Positions 10,624 to 22,237 of a stretch of DNA of 64,000 nt are shown one piece after another (the first letter of the stretch is position 1; each line of letters opens with the position of its first letter). Both the position numbers and the translations under genes were made by a program. The notes under the pieces were generated by a model that made no database searches, had not been told where the DNA came from, and saw only the letters and a list, made by a program, of their open reading frames with translations. Source of the stretch: Neckera pumila (Eukaryota; Streptophyta; Bryopsida; Hypnales; Neckeraceae); the NCBI GenBank assembly GCA_963969595.1, contig OZ018415.1, positions 1,426,001-1,490,000 of the forward strand. The letters are read 5' to 3'.

Positions 10624-11239
10624 TGATCGTGATTACTTGCAAAACGGGGACCGCGGACGCGGTGGTAATGCCAAGCGAGGGACATGAGGGCCGCAGGGAG
10701 CCAGGAGGGCCGCGAGCGGACTGAGACACGCTCCGAGGCGTACAGGAACCAAGTCTCTCCATCGACGACCTGGCACTGGGAGCGGGAGCAATCCTGTAGG
10801 AGGAGAGACCGGAGTCGGGCACGAAGTAAGGATTCGTCTCCGACGTCTCAATTGTGACTTGTGCAAGCTGCTCGTGGTTTTCTCTCCGCTCACGCGATAT
10901 GAGACAGCAAATCTTTTGCGTGAATTTTCTCATCGGCGAGATGTGACTTTTCTTCACTTTAGGAGTTTCTACAATGCGATGAATAGGCATCCATGAGCCT
11001 TTAGACAGAGATGCCCTGGATCGCGCTACTGCTGCAATCATAAGCTCCACACTGGCTTTCAGTTTCCCGTTTTCATTCTCTTTCGTTGAATCACACTCGT
11101 TTCGCTGCCGCAAGCTCTTCGTAGAGGTGTTGCAATTTCTTCTCGGTAATTGCGTGTTGTTCCTGTCGCCGAGTAATTTCTCCATCATAATAAGATGTGC
11201 TCAATTCAAAGAACGAGCAGCCTTTCTGTGCGATTAGTC
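10624..11239 (-). pseudogene. Truncated 3' fragment of the SET-domain gene (copy A)
   Basis: This stretch matches the last exon of the SET gene at 22238-22872, keeping the coil-like KENENGKLKASVELMIAAVA region and the Ser/Arg/Pro-rich tail. It ends at the duplication breakpoint, so it lacks the SET domain, the post-SET cysteines and all upstream exons. A deletion removes about 16 codons, and single-base differences near 10690 shift the frame of the Pro-rich tail. No promoter or start is evident. Confidence 0.8.
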
Positions 11240-11591
11240 AGTTTTTTTATGTGCAGGTATGGATTCTCTACTCTAAAATAAACTTTGAAGTCCTTTATTT
11301 AATTCAATTTTCAATAATTTTTGAAAAAAATAAGACCATAAGATGTAGATTGTTTATTATAACATTGCAACCATTGGAATTGGCATTCTTCAATTTCATA
11401 ACTAAATTCTTCACAATTTTGTATTTCAAATCATTTTTTACTTCTTTCTACTTACTATTTTTTTCCTATATGTTGTACAATTCCAAATGACGTGAAATTT
11501 TTCAAGCATGTATCCAACTTGTTTAGGAAAAGGAATCCAAAGAAGCACCACCATTTTAGACATTTTTCCAAAGAAAAGTGAGCTTGTGAAG

Positions 11592-11915
11592 CATTAGATG
11601 ATATTTGGAGGTCTTGGAGGGCCGTTTCAGGCTTGTTCCCTGATCTGCCCAGATTCAATGAACGCCGGTACGTGTGTGTTAGAATTTAAAAAATAAAAAA
11701 AATAAAAAAAAATTACCAAAATATCATTTTAAGCAAACAAAATTTTTTTTACCAAAATATCATTTTAAGCAATTTTTTTTTTTTTTTTCAAAAAGTGACG
11801 TGGCAGTCGCTCGACCACGTCAGCCAGCTGTTGCTGCTGCGTTTCCAGACTGCAGGAATGCAGCAGATAGCAAGGGAACTCAGAGCCTTCTAAGACCCCC
11901 AAATCTCATCTAATG
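11592..11915. mobile_element. MITE, CATTAGATGA family, copy 1
   Basis: The imperfect terminal inverted repeats are about 30 bp: CATTAGATGATATTTGGAGG at the left, and the complement of CATTAGATGAGATTTGGGGG at the right. The core contains GTGACGTGGCAGTCGC and CCACGTCAGC. It matches 39467-39770 directly and 13985-14266 inverted. The 324 bp are non-coding. Confidence 0.8.
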
Positions 11916-13984
11916 TGCATAGATCTACTATGTTTTTTGCAAGGCCAAAAAAATGATTTCAATGAATTTGAATGCGTATATCTTGCAATCCATGTTTTTA
12001 AACTTTTATCTTATGTTCTCAAGTCAGATGATTACAAGATTCTATGGTTACATGTATTACAAAAAAGTTTTTTCCAAAAATTTGGTACTTGTATTCAAAA
12101 TGGCAGCTTTCAAATGTTTTTGTGAAAATATAGTTATGGAACTTTAAGGATTAACCATTAAACATCAAGGTGGCCGTTTTGCAGCTGATGAATGACAAGA
12201 GGCTATTGTATAGGACACAAGTGCAACTATTTGTCTTTGTAATTTTGTTGTGAAAAGGAGAGGTCTTCTACAGTAGTTTGACTTCCAATGAGTGCTTTTG
12301 CTATTTTTTAAGCCAATGATTTATACAATAATGGAAAGGGATGATTTCTAAGATCACTCCTTTGTCCTTTAAGGATTAAACAAATGATTCACACGATACC
12401 CAAAAGGATGAATTCTTTGGTGGCCAGCCTAACATTCCAAGGTTAAAATGACATCCAATGAGCAGGTTTGTGGAAATGCCTTACAACATTAATAGGGTGC
12501 ATTCTCGGCAATCGGGATTACAATAAATTTAATTAGTGCAAAATTAGAGGCACGAATTAGCAACATTATGGAAGGAAGGACACTACCGGTTGTGTTGATA
12601 AATAGGATGCCATCCTGCACATGCAATGGATCAGCCAAGTACAGTACAATCAGAAATGAGCATTGTTATAAGTTATATGAACAAGATATGCAAAAGGAAA
12701 AGACAAAGCAATGATTCAAATAATAATATGGTGAAACACACATGAACATTAGTTCTTTCTACATGGAATTGAGTCAATTGACACATTGTAATTAGCCCTT
12801 GAAAGGACAAACTGGTGTAGAAATCATCTCTTTGGATATCATGGAAATCAATCATTTGGCTTTAAAAAATGGAATAGCACTTATTGGAAGTCATAATATT
12901 TGTAGAAGACTTTTCCTTTGCACAACAAAATTTTGAGGATGAATAGTTGTACTTTTGTCCTACACATGAGGATTCTCTGTCATTCATCAAACACAGACCA
13001 TTCATGGCGTCGTTTATGGGTTACTTACCTATAAATACTCTATGCAAAGCTTGACCAAGAATTGAAAATTGTGCAAAATGAAGCGTGCAATACATTCAAA
13101 AAAGAAACGGTCCGCCAAGCTTTGGACCAACAATGCAATTAAGAAAATAATGCTATCGTCGTCGTGAGCATCCTCTAAAAGCACCACTTTTTCTATTATG
13201 CATAGATAGAGATATTAAGATAGTCTATTAAGATAAATTGGTCAAAAAACAAATATTCTATTCGTCAAATAAAAGGAGGTTTTAATACATCAATGAATGT
13301 ATCATTTGGGATAAAAAAGTATTCAAAAGTTTTGAGGGACAAAAAAAATTTGGTAGATGTTCTAAAAATAATCATTTCTTCTACAATAGGTATATAATTG
13401 ATTGTAGCTTGCACCTCCACTCTTAACCCTACAAAGACGTTGCAATCAGATAGTGACTAATGAATGACTTTCTAGATAATTGTGGAAATGAAAGATGTAC
13501 ATGTTGATCCAAAAGTCGGATCATTTTGGGCAATGTTCCTTGGTGAAATGTCTTATTCTTTAAAAGTGAAGATGTGAGAGTTTACACACCAAAAAAACAA
13601 GTTGCAAAATTGGAATATCTTGGAACTTAATTCCTACTAGCATATACACTTTGAATTAAAAATGTTGGCATCTCATTTAGAGTTGTTGCAACTATTTAAA
13701 TAAGCAAGATATGAGGTGTAATTTTTTGAAATGAATGCTTTTGGTTGTTTCCAAGTTGTTAGTATCTCCAAGGCTAAACTACATTAATCATGTGTAATTA
13801 CAATGATTACGTTTTGATGACGTCTGTGAAAATGATTTTGTTTTTGGTTAATCCAAATGGACAAGTAAACAACCATTTAATTCTTGATTGATTTCCATAA
13901 TAGACATAGACATAGAAGGCAATGAATATTTTTTTCTTTTTTGAAAGGTTGGCCAATGTTGCCAATTAAAAATGTCCGAGTAAG
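11916..13984. other. AT-rich intergenic sequence
   Basis: No gene is seen. Part of 12160-12300 and 12660-13000 resembles 48750-49260 (shared phrases such as TTGTTGTGAAAA plus GGTCTTCT), suggesting a dispersed repeat that I could not delimit. Confidence 0.4.
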
Positions 13985-14266
13985 CATTAGATGAGATTCA
14001 GGGGTATTAAAAGGCTCCCAGTTCCACTGTGTTCTGCTGCATTACCAGACTACGAGAAGGCAGCTGCAGTAGTTGGCTGACATGGCACAGCGACTGCCAT
14101 GTCATTTTAAAACTAAAACTAAAATTAAAGAAATTGCTTAAAATGATATTTTGTTAATTCTTTTTTTTTTTTTTTTTGTTACGCCCGTATCGGCGTTCAG
14201 TGAATCTGGCCAGATTGGGGAATGGGCTTGAAATGGCCCTCGAAGACCCCCAAATCTCAGCTAATG
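13985..14266. mobile_element. MITE, CATTAGATGA family, copy 2 (inverted)
   Basis: Its ends are CATTAGATGAGATTCAGG and CCCAAATCTCAGCTAATG, with the same internal blocks as 11592-11915 in reverse order, including TGACATGGCACAGCGACTGC. The 282 bp are non-coding. It sits about 0.5 kb from the 3' end of the kinase gene. Confidence 0.78.
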
Positions 14267-14801
14267 GTGGTATTTCAAAGAGCAAGTGAGACAACAAAAC
14301 TTAATTTCAAGTCATTTTCTATTGGTAAAAACTTATAGAATTATACTTGTACAATGCAATTGTTATAGACTTATAGTTTGTCAGCTTTCATCAATGATTC
14401 CATTATGAGCTACTAGGATTTTAATATTATGTACCAAAAAGTAATAGTAGATCAATCCAATGACTTCTATGCTCTCTCTCATGATCATATATTTTCACTA
14501 ACCTAATTTGGGTTGTATACTTCAAAAAAGACTCCATATGGTCTAAGCTAGGCAATGACAAACCTAAATTTGACTGCTTTGAATGTTGTAGCTATTTGCA
14601 AATAATTTGCAATATCTATTATATTACTACTTCCTATTTCCAATATTTCTTAATGAAAATTGAAAAATACCTACAATAGTGCTAAAGCAAAATTTAGGAT
14701 AGTACATGAATCAGTCACTTAAATCACATTGAATGAATATATTTACACAAAATATGAATGGAAACATTTGAGAACTAAACTTCTAGATAATCATGTTGAG
14801 T

Positions 14802-15689
14802 CTAACCTAATCTACTTTCTTCTAATGTATTTGACATTTCTAAAATCCAAGGATGCTTCAAAACCTCCGATGCACTCAAACGCTCGTTGACATTGTATGT
14901 TAGCATCTTTTGAATGAGATCTTTTGCACCTTTTGAAACGTGTGGCCATGGATCTTTAGCAAACAAGTCACCACACTTCATGATCTCTTCGTATACATCT
15001 GCAAGTGTGCAACCATTGAAAGGAGCAAATCCCGCTAAGAGAGCATATAGTACCACCCCGAGACTCCAAATGTCCACTTTAGATCCATGAGCGCGTTCCA
15101 TAACTTCGGGAGCTATATATGGTGGAGTCCCAACAGCATCGGTCAATACCTCATCGCGCTCAAATATTCGGGCCAACCCAAAATCAATGAGTATAACTGC
15201 TGAACCTTTGTCTTTGGTTTGGAACAACAAGTTTTCAAGCTTCAAGTCCCTATGGACAATGCCAAAGCTATGGCAAGCCTCTAGAGCACTAGCAATTTCC
15301 TTGATCATTTGAGCAGCTCTTGGCTCGTCAAAAGTACCATGCTCAACCATATGATCATAAACCGTCTCTCCTTCACATAGCTCCATCACTATGTATACAT
15401 GATCCTCCTCCTCCATAACATCTTTAACGGCCACTATATTTGGATGCTCCTTAAGATTGATCCACCTTAGGATGTCAATTTCACGTTGTACTACTTTACA
15501 TTCCTCTTGAGAGACAGAGTTGTGTTTTGGTAAGCATTTGCATGCATAGTCTTTGCCAGTTGCAATTTGGGTGCACAAATATATTGAGCCAGAACCACCT
15601 TCCCCCAGTTGCTTGCCTATGGTATATAGGTTCATCATTTTGATTGTCTTCATTTTGAAAAGCAACAATTGCGAAGGCCACGGAAGCAA
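14802..15689 (-). CDS. Kinase-only Ser/Thr protein kinase (CAMK/CDPK-like, PEPC-kinase-like size)
   Basis: This is a complete single-exon protein kinase of 295 codons. It has a Gly-rich loop (GEGGSGSIYLC, 29-39), ATP-anchoring Lys51, HRDLKLEN (146-153, catalytic Asp148), DFG (169-171) and APEV (193-196), then subdomains up to HPWIL. Only about 14 residues follow the catalytic domain: no autoinhibitory junction and no EF hands. That layout is known for phosphoenolpyruvate carboxylase kinases, which are CDPK relatives reduced to the catalytic core; the Gly-rich loop and HRDLKLEN are CDPK/CAMK-like. Whether it is PEPC kinase or another kinase-only CAMK is inference. The true start may be Met13, Met18 or Met19, since the first 12 residues look non-conserved. 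The neighbourhood gives no functional clue. Confidence 0.88.
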   Translation of the reverse strand: MLPWPSQLLLFKMKTIKMMNLYTIGKQLGEGGSGSIYLCTQIATGKDYACKCLPKHNSVSQEECKVVQREIDILRWINLKEHPNIVAVKDVMEEEDHVYIVMELCEGETVYDHMVEHGTFDEPRAAQMIKEIASALEACHSFGIVHRDLKLENLLFQTKDKGSAVILIDFGLARIFERDEVLTDAVGTPPYIAPEVMERAHGSKVDIWSLGVVLYALLAGFAPFNGCTLADVYEEIMKCGDLFAKDPWPHVSKGAKDLIQKMLTYNVNERLSASEVLKHPWILEMSNTLEESRLG

Positions 15690-15711
15690 AATACAAGAAT
15701 ATTAGATGCAA

Positions 15712-16529
15712 AGTCTTGGTATTTATTGAGCTACCTATCTTTTACTTTGATCTATTTTCCATCTATCTTTCACTTTGATTTAGTTTTAAGTTTAGTTTTC
15801 ACTAATACTCAGTTTTCATTTAACTTTTTTTCTAATCTAATTTTCATTTAGACCTTATTTTGATCTAGTATTTATATTGCTTAACTTTGATTTATTTTTT
15901 AGATAGCTATTACTTTGATTTAACTTTACCCTTGTCTTTTTTTAGTTTGATTTGTCAATACTTAAGTGGATGTTTGATCTAGCTTTTATATAGATTTTGC
16001 TTTAATCTAGCTAAAATTTAACCTTTAATTCCATCAATGACATTTACATTAGAGATGGTTACCTGATTTGAATAATAAAAATCCCGTCAATACTGTTGTC
16101 TCCAAAATTAGTGGCAAATAGTTGTTGAAACAAGCTGCCCACAACTTGCAGATGTGCTTCTAGTGCAGAATCTCATCCGCCTTGAGGGACTCCAAGAAAA
16201 GTGCCTGCAATTTAAACAGCTTCAATAAAACTTACTGATTCTAGTAGATTGGTACACCACAGTCTGCGGCTTGGGATGCACTCCATTTGGTTGTGGTACG
16301 ATTGCAATATCAAGACTAAATTGAAATACTACTTACTACCTTGTAACAATTCTAATTGCAAAACAAATTTGAAAACAAGTACATGCATGCAAGAATTGCC
16401 TTTAGAGAGTACTGAAATGCTGGCTACCTAATATGTGGAAGTGTACTCAATTTATTTCTAAGGGAAAAAAATCATCTTTTTACCTTGACTACAACATTGA
16501 GGTGATGCTAAATTTGGATGAAATATACT
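15712..16529. other. Kinase 5' flank with degenerate CTTTGAT repeats
   Basis: From about 15740 to 16020, variants of CTTTGATTTAGTTTT recur many times in a pyrimidine-rich strand, upstream of the minus-strand kinase. The rest (16020-16529) has no recognisable feature. Duplication copy B starts at 16530. Confidence 0.5.
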
Positions 16530-19086
16530 CAAGCTCAACAATGAATCAAATATAGTTATGCAATTGTAACTTGATGGTAGTTTCTCTTAAGAAAAGCAAC
16601 CTACAACAAAGCAAAGGAAAACATTGCCAATGGTCAAATGAAAATATTTTGCTTGCTAGGAGCTTTTATAAGAATGCTCAAGAGCCTCGGTAGTTAGACA
16701 GAAGGAAACCAAATCTCGATAGTTAGACTCAAGGGAACCAAGCCTCGGTAGTTGGACTTAGGGAAAACCAAACCTCGGTAGTTAGATAATATCTAAAACT
16801 ACATTATATAATAAAATATAAATAAAATTACACTATATTATTTATAATAAATCATTAATAAGCTCTTAAAGTTTGAGGGGAAAAAAACAAAGACAAAAAG
16901 CATACAAAATCTTGTCTTTTTATTAGTTTACCTAGAATACATCCAACTAAATATTATCAAAATTGCGGTATTCAAATACAATCTTGAAAAAGCTTTTAGT
17001 TATCAAATGCCCAACATAGAAGTGCATTATTGGTTTCAAGGTAGTAAATAATTTGAGTCTCCTTTGCAACACCATGAATACACTAATCTTTGCTATGCTA
17101 CTAAAAAGTGATTTCTACGATTATTACAAATCAAAGTTTATTTTCATAATGATTTTTTTGTCTTATTTTTACTTTGCAAGGCCCCTTCTAAAAAAATTGA
17201 TGCTTCTCCCTTGCAACACAATTGCTCTTGTACATAGCAATGTAAAGCCCTAGTGAATGTATTTCAATTTTTTGTTGACCAATTTCATAATGAATACTCT
17301 TTGCATTTAATGCTTGATTAGTGACAAACAATTCTTAGAGTGGTTGCCAAGGTTTTCAAATTCTTTTTCCAAATAAATAAATTTATATCAATAAACATGA
17401 AATTTAAACTAGTAGGGTTCCCACATTTGATAGATTCTAAATATAGTATCCTTCAACGATAATGAGCAACTACAATATTGACTATAAGTAGTTCATTTTT
17501 TGTAGTACAAGCTTGCTTTTGAAGGTAGTGACTCCATAAACTTCCTCACATTCAATTAGATAAGGTATCCACCCAAATAGCTATACCTTAAGGCATGGAC
17601 ACTTGAAAGTTTTTTGATTTAATTGTGACTCATCCAAGATTTTTTTTCATAATATTATTTAACAATATATAGAGTATCACATTTTTGCAAGTTGTTGAAA
17701 CTAGAAGGTCAAACTTGTAGGAGAAACTAACATTGATAATTTGACATTCGTTAGAAGAAATAAAAGGGATAGAGGGACATTTAAAGGAAGTCTCACTAAG
17801 AAATAAAAAAAAGGATAAGGTTGTGACAATCTTTGCTTTGCTTAAATCATCTTTTCTTGCATGGATGCAAATGATATTGTATTTCCATTGCTGACTATTG
17901 TTATGTCATTTTGACTCTGAAATCTTGGTGCCATCACATTTTTGTGTAGCAATTTTGGTCTACTTCCCAGTAACCCATTTAGGCTCATTTTTCTAAGACT
18001 ACAGTTGTTTCCAATGCAAAACCTCCCTTGCCCTTTTATATAGGGAATACTATTAGTGAGGATTCAAAATTCATGTCTCTTCAATATATTATTATTTAGA
18101 AATTTATAACAAATACTTTTCAGCTTTTATTAATTTCAAATAGTGTAAGTTTGATAAATTAGTGTCACAGATCCCAATAGGACAAATTAGTATCACTCTC
18201 TCCTTTCTTCTAGAACCAACAAATGAGGTCCACTTTTGGGACTTTGGCTTTTATTCCATCCCCAATCCACACTATTCTTACATTTCAACCCAAAAATCTT
18301 GCACAATTGTGTAGAGGACGCAATTGGGAGAGGCTCTAGAAGCAATGGTGTATGGTTAAGAACAAACACACAACCTTGGTTTGTAGGAACATTGACCAGT
18401 GACTATTTCTTTTTAAATCCTTGATTTTTTTGTAGGAAGTGTAAGATAGACAAACCTCTTACCTCTTTGATTTGCAATCTGAACATCCTCGGGCAAGCTC
18501 TGTAAAAAAAAAACATATTTTTTCAAAGGTGTGCTCTTGTTTCATGAATCAAACCCAAGTGGAATTATAAATTTCTAATTCATATTGTAGTTTTTGTGAA
18601 TTTCTAAAGTGATCTGTCCTGAAATTACAAAACCACTCATCAAATGGATTTATAAATGTCCTATAAATCCAATTGGTGTATATACCAAGAATGAAAAACA
18701 TCAATCAACTGCATACTGTAGAGATCAACTAGCAAGAGTTGATGAGTAGTCATGAAAAGTAGTTGAGAGTGGTAGTAAGTTAAAATGACATGATCCGAAC
18801 CTCCTCAAGTTGATGTGAGATGCCACAAACATGATTTCATTCACTAAGAAACGTGGGGTCTTTACTCTATCCAATAATGTACGTTCCAAAGTAGGGTGTT
18901 TTTCCTAGGCGATCAGCATGAGTAGCAATTTGCTGAAGAGATGACACCGTAGTACATACAAAATAACTTCTTTACAATACCAAAACTAAAACCTATTCAC
19001 TTTAGTGCAGGACAAGACAATTGAATCACGACGAAGACCAAATTTTGTTGCTTTTCTGTTTGGAATTAAAATAGGGTCCCTCGGAA

Positions 19087-19289
19087 GAGAGGACTGCGCC
19101 TGCCAAGGAGATAGTGCAAGACCACGGTGACGGACGTGGGGCTGGATTGCAAGCTCTCATGTGGTCCCGCATCCAAGAAAAATTAGATTAATATCATAAA
19201 GCTCAATGAGCCTCACATCAGATATTAAACTGATAAGATCAGATACTCCGTACTACACTTGATCTTAGCCAAAAGGCCAAGAAAGGTAT
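19087..19289 (-). pseudogene. U2 snRNA variant/pseudogene, copy 4 (recombinant)
   Basis: It begins ATACCTTTCTTGGCC at 19289 and has the same 7-nt insertion after GTGTAGTA as copy 2. Its upstream flank, including the transposon end at 19321-19387, matches copy 2. Its downstream flank (18960-19080) instead matches that of copy 1, as do the GCCTGCC and AGATAGTGCAAG blocks of its 3' half. This indicates recombination between copies 1 and 2 with loss of the spacer. Many extra changes in stem-loop III and no TATA/USE make function unlikely. Confidence 0.85.
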
Positions 19290-19320
19290 GCTGTAACACG
19301 TATCACAACTGGAATAGGGG

Positions 19321-19387
19321 TCTTTTTCTTACATGTACCCTTGGAATGACTTCGGGGGACGAGCAAGAGGGTCAGTTCACCCCGGCC
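19321..19387. mobile_element. Transposon end fragment upstream of U2 copy 4
   Basis: This is the duplicate of 6451-6517 and ends in CAGTTCACCCCGGCC. Here the terminal motif GGGTCAGTTCACCCC matches the full elements at 28160-28413 and 30026-30257 even better. It lies where the USE should be. Confidence 0.7.
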
Positions 19388-19657
19388 GGTTACAAGTAAG
19401 ATCCATTACCATGATAGGTGTATCTCTCCTATGAAAACAACACGATTCCAGATCACAAAAGACGCTTCATGCCAAGGAGAAATTCGTCATACTTCACCGT
19501 AGCAGCGAAAAATGTCAATATAGCAAGGGGAGTTTGATTACAATCCATGCCTGCAACTCTGTCACAAACTCCCAATCTCTCCGATATCTACAATCCTAAA
19601 CCCGAAACGCACTTTCCCATATAATCCCTAAGAAGAATACACATAGAGTTAAAGCCC

Positions 19658-19745
19658 GAATTCAGTTACCATGAAAAATATCAATTCCACGAAAGCAAGC
19701 TGACTCTAGAAATGCTTCATGCCCATAAGAAATTCATCACTATTC
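19658..19745 (-). ncRNA. Candidate C/D box snoRNA (copy B)
   Basis: This is the counterpart of 6779-6866, with the same C box (GTGATGA), D box (CTGA) and GAAT/ATTC terminal stem on the minus strand. It sits in the spacer between U2 copies 4 and 5. The target is unknown. Confidence 0.35.
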
Positions 19746-20136
19746 TCAGAATACCATCCATCGAAAGACGACACCAAACCAGCAAGTTTTTTCAATGCAA
19801 CTCATCCAAGGCAACTTCTAATCGCAATGATATCGCCAACACTCAACCCTAAAGAGCATCCAGGAACTATATGTCACGAAGCACATAAGGTTTCCGTTCC
19901 AGTAGCGTCTAGGGGGTCTCCAAAGCACTCTTCAATTTCATCGCAATTGCAGACGGTATCAAACCTACTCTGATCAGAGTCACTTTCTCAATTCAATGAA
20001 TCCTGGAATTCTAAGAACTTTATTAACACTATTAACTGCAATGTAACTCCGGATACGCGTATGCGTAATCAGAAGTAAATCCCATATTCGACGAGTTGCT
20101 GTTTGGAGTTAAAATTGGATCCCTTAGAAGAGGGAA

Positions 20137-20331
20137 GGAGGGCTGCGCCTACCAAGGAAATAGTGCAAGACCAGGGCGACGCGCGCGGGGCCGGACAGCA
20201 AGCTGCCAAGTGGACCCGCACCCAAGAAAAATTAGATTAATATCATGAGGCTCGATGAGCCTCGTATCAGATATTAAACTGATAAGAACAGATACTACAC
20301 TTGATCTTAGCCAAAAGGCCGAGAAAGGTAT
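20137..20331 (-). ncRNA. U2: U2 snRNA, copy 5
   Basis: It begins ATACCTTTCTCGGCC at 20331 on the minus strand. GTAGTA is uninterrupted, and the GAGGCTC/GAGCCTC stem, Sm site and 3' stem-loops are intact. It differs from copy 3 by only a few bases. It is followed by CCAATTTTAACTCCAAACAG, the shared candidate 3' box. It is the copy-B counterpart of copy 3 and is probably functional. Confidence 0.97.
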
Positions 20332-20356
20332 GCTTCTCCAATCTCACCCAGGCCTT

Positions 20357-20401
20357 CTTATACCCACAATCTGTGTGCAGCATCGCCACAACGTATGGGA
20401 C
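20357..20401 (-). promoter_or_regulatory. U2 copy 5 promoter: USE and TATA box
   Basis: TATAAG lies at -31 to -26 (20357-20362) and GTCCCATACGTT at -70 to -59 (20390-20401), identical in sequence and spacing to copies 1 and 3. Confidence 0.88.
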
Positions 20402-22237
20402 AAATGAACACCCCTACTTCTCCTTTTACTTTTCTTCAGAGAATTTCCCCATCGACTGATAATATGTCATAGATTCACTTCATCACATCAATATTAATGC
20501 TTTCGAAGACGGAACGGAACGTAGTTAGTGACCACCAAGGTTTGGAGCTCAAGAATCTGGTGTCTTAACCCTTCAGTCAAAAGGTTCGCATCGTAAAATG
20601 TCTCCCCCAAATTGCCTGCCAAAACCTTTCGCATCTTCTGACTGGGATCAGGATTCAGGAATGACGCCAGAATAACACTCCACCTCGCATTGCCGCAATG
20701 TTGCAAGTATGAAAATTATCGACGGCATTGGATGAAAAGAAAGCGGATTTGAAAGCTGTACTGATTTGGCAAGTACTGCGGTTTACAATTCAGTGGTATA
20801 CAGTTATAAATGCCGGTTGAAGCAGATTTGATTCCAAAACAGAACCCCCTTTTCCATTCCGCTTCGGATAATAATGTTGTGATGAACTCAACCACAGTGA
20901 TCTGAGCACAATCGTTTCCCTCTCAACTTGGAATACCTTTTCCAAGCGTTGGCGCTACTGTAGTGCCATGTATGGAACCCAGAGTGCTGACTTCTTGACA
21001 TGTCCGTGCGCAGGCCATGGATATGGCAATTCATAAATGCACGATGCGTAGCTGTTTATAAAAGATGTCATGTTGCAAGAATGAGTACTACGAGGAGCTT
21101 GTTGTCGTTTTTCACCAGAGCTTGTTCATTGACAACAAAAGTCTTCTTCAACTTGATCAAGACTCTCAATCTGATGCAGAAGGGACTTTCCTGCAGCATC
21201 GTGAAATCAAGAAAGTCAAACTTGAGCTCATGGCTTACATGCATGGCGACAAGAGAGGTCGGATTTAAAGCATCGACTTGTGCAAGAACAGCATTCCGCA
21301 GCAGGCCCATCTACAAGAGCAAACAATCCAAGACGCACAAGTCAAAAACCCATTAGGATTGAGCCCCTTGGACCAGATTTAAGAGCTGCCGTTCTTGTGA
21401 AGCCAGGCTAACATGAGACGATTTCTTCTTACAAAAGAAGTATCCACAAAGTGAGAAAGTGATGATTGTAGGCTTCAACAATCCAAGGAGTGTTACCCAC
21501 TGATAACCGAATGATACTGCCTTGGAGGAAAGGATTTTGCGTGTATAGAAGCAACTTCATAAACCTCGAACCAGTCGGACGTGGGACATATAAGTTCTTC
21601 AAATCTGTCACAACAAACCCGAATTCTCATAGTACATCAGGTGTACGAACTTGTTCGCTATCGAGTGCATCTTAACTGAAGACATGTCGTTTTAATTTGA
21701 CACATTCCGATTTCATTCCTCTTGCGCTTCAATTCTTCTCACTTAAGAAGCTAGATGTTAGACGTTACAGGTATCATAAGATTGATAAATAGAATTATAA
21801 ACAGCCAAAGTACTACAAAGCTTACCATAGATTCACGGCAGCAGAGCTATGTATACTTTCCTTCCCCATAACAATTACCTTCATGTTGTGACAAGGTCGC
21901 TTATGTTGTCTGAGCTGTGCCCTGCAGACAAAGGAGCAGAATGCCGAGCATACTGGCATCCACAGTACGAGTACGTCATTTCTGTTTATCACCGGATGCA
22001 ACAGAATCTTTCAAAGGTTTAAAGCTGGAATCAATTTCCCAAACCTAATCACGTAAGCTGTGTCTGTGTGATTCGGAGGTTCTTTATTATAGGATGCAAG
22101 CTTCTTTTGCAATAGAGAATCTTCAGCAACTCAATTGAGTGATGACCAAGTACGAGCTTAGCACTTCGTCGGTGCTTCCTTGAAATTGCTCGAGCTAATC
22201 CATCTCGCTGCTTTTCATACAAGCACTTTGATCGTGA
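20402..22237. other. Non-coding part of duplication copy B
   Basis: This matches copy A 7531-10620 with gaps. No protein is recognisable. The stretch at 21960-22225 is a broken version of the open frame at 10372-10623. Confidence 0.4.

Larger units (their letters stand above)
1..11239. repeat. Segmental duplication, copy A
   Basis: This stretch matches 16530-22872 in the same orientation, from the window edge to 11239, where similarity stops abruptly inside the SET gene's last exon. Both copies carry the same order: 32-bp repeats, U2 genes, candidate snoRNA and the 3' part of a SET gene. Copy A has extra blocks that copy B lacks: 1478-1853, the element at 1866-2596, the element at 2730-3637, the U2 spacer at about 5043-6215, and most of 7610-9000. 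The left end lies outside the window. Confidence 0.9.
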
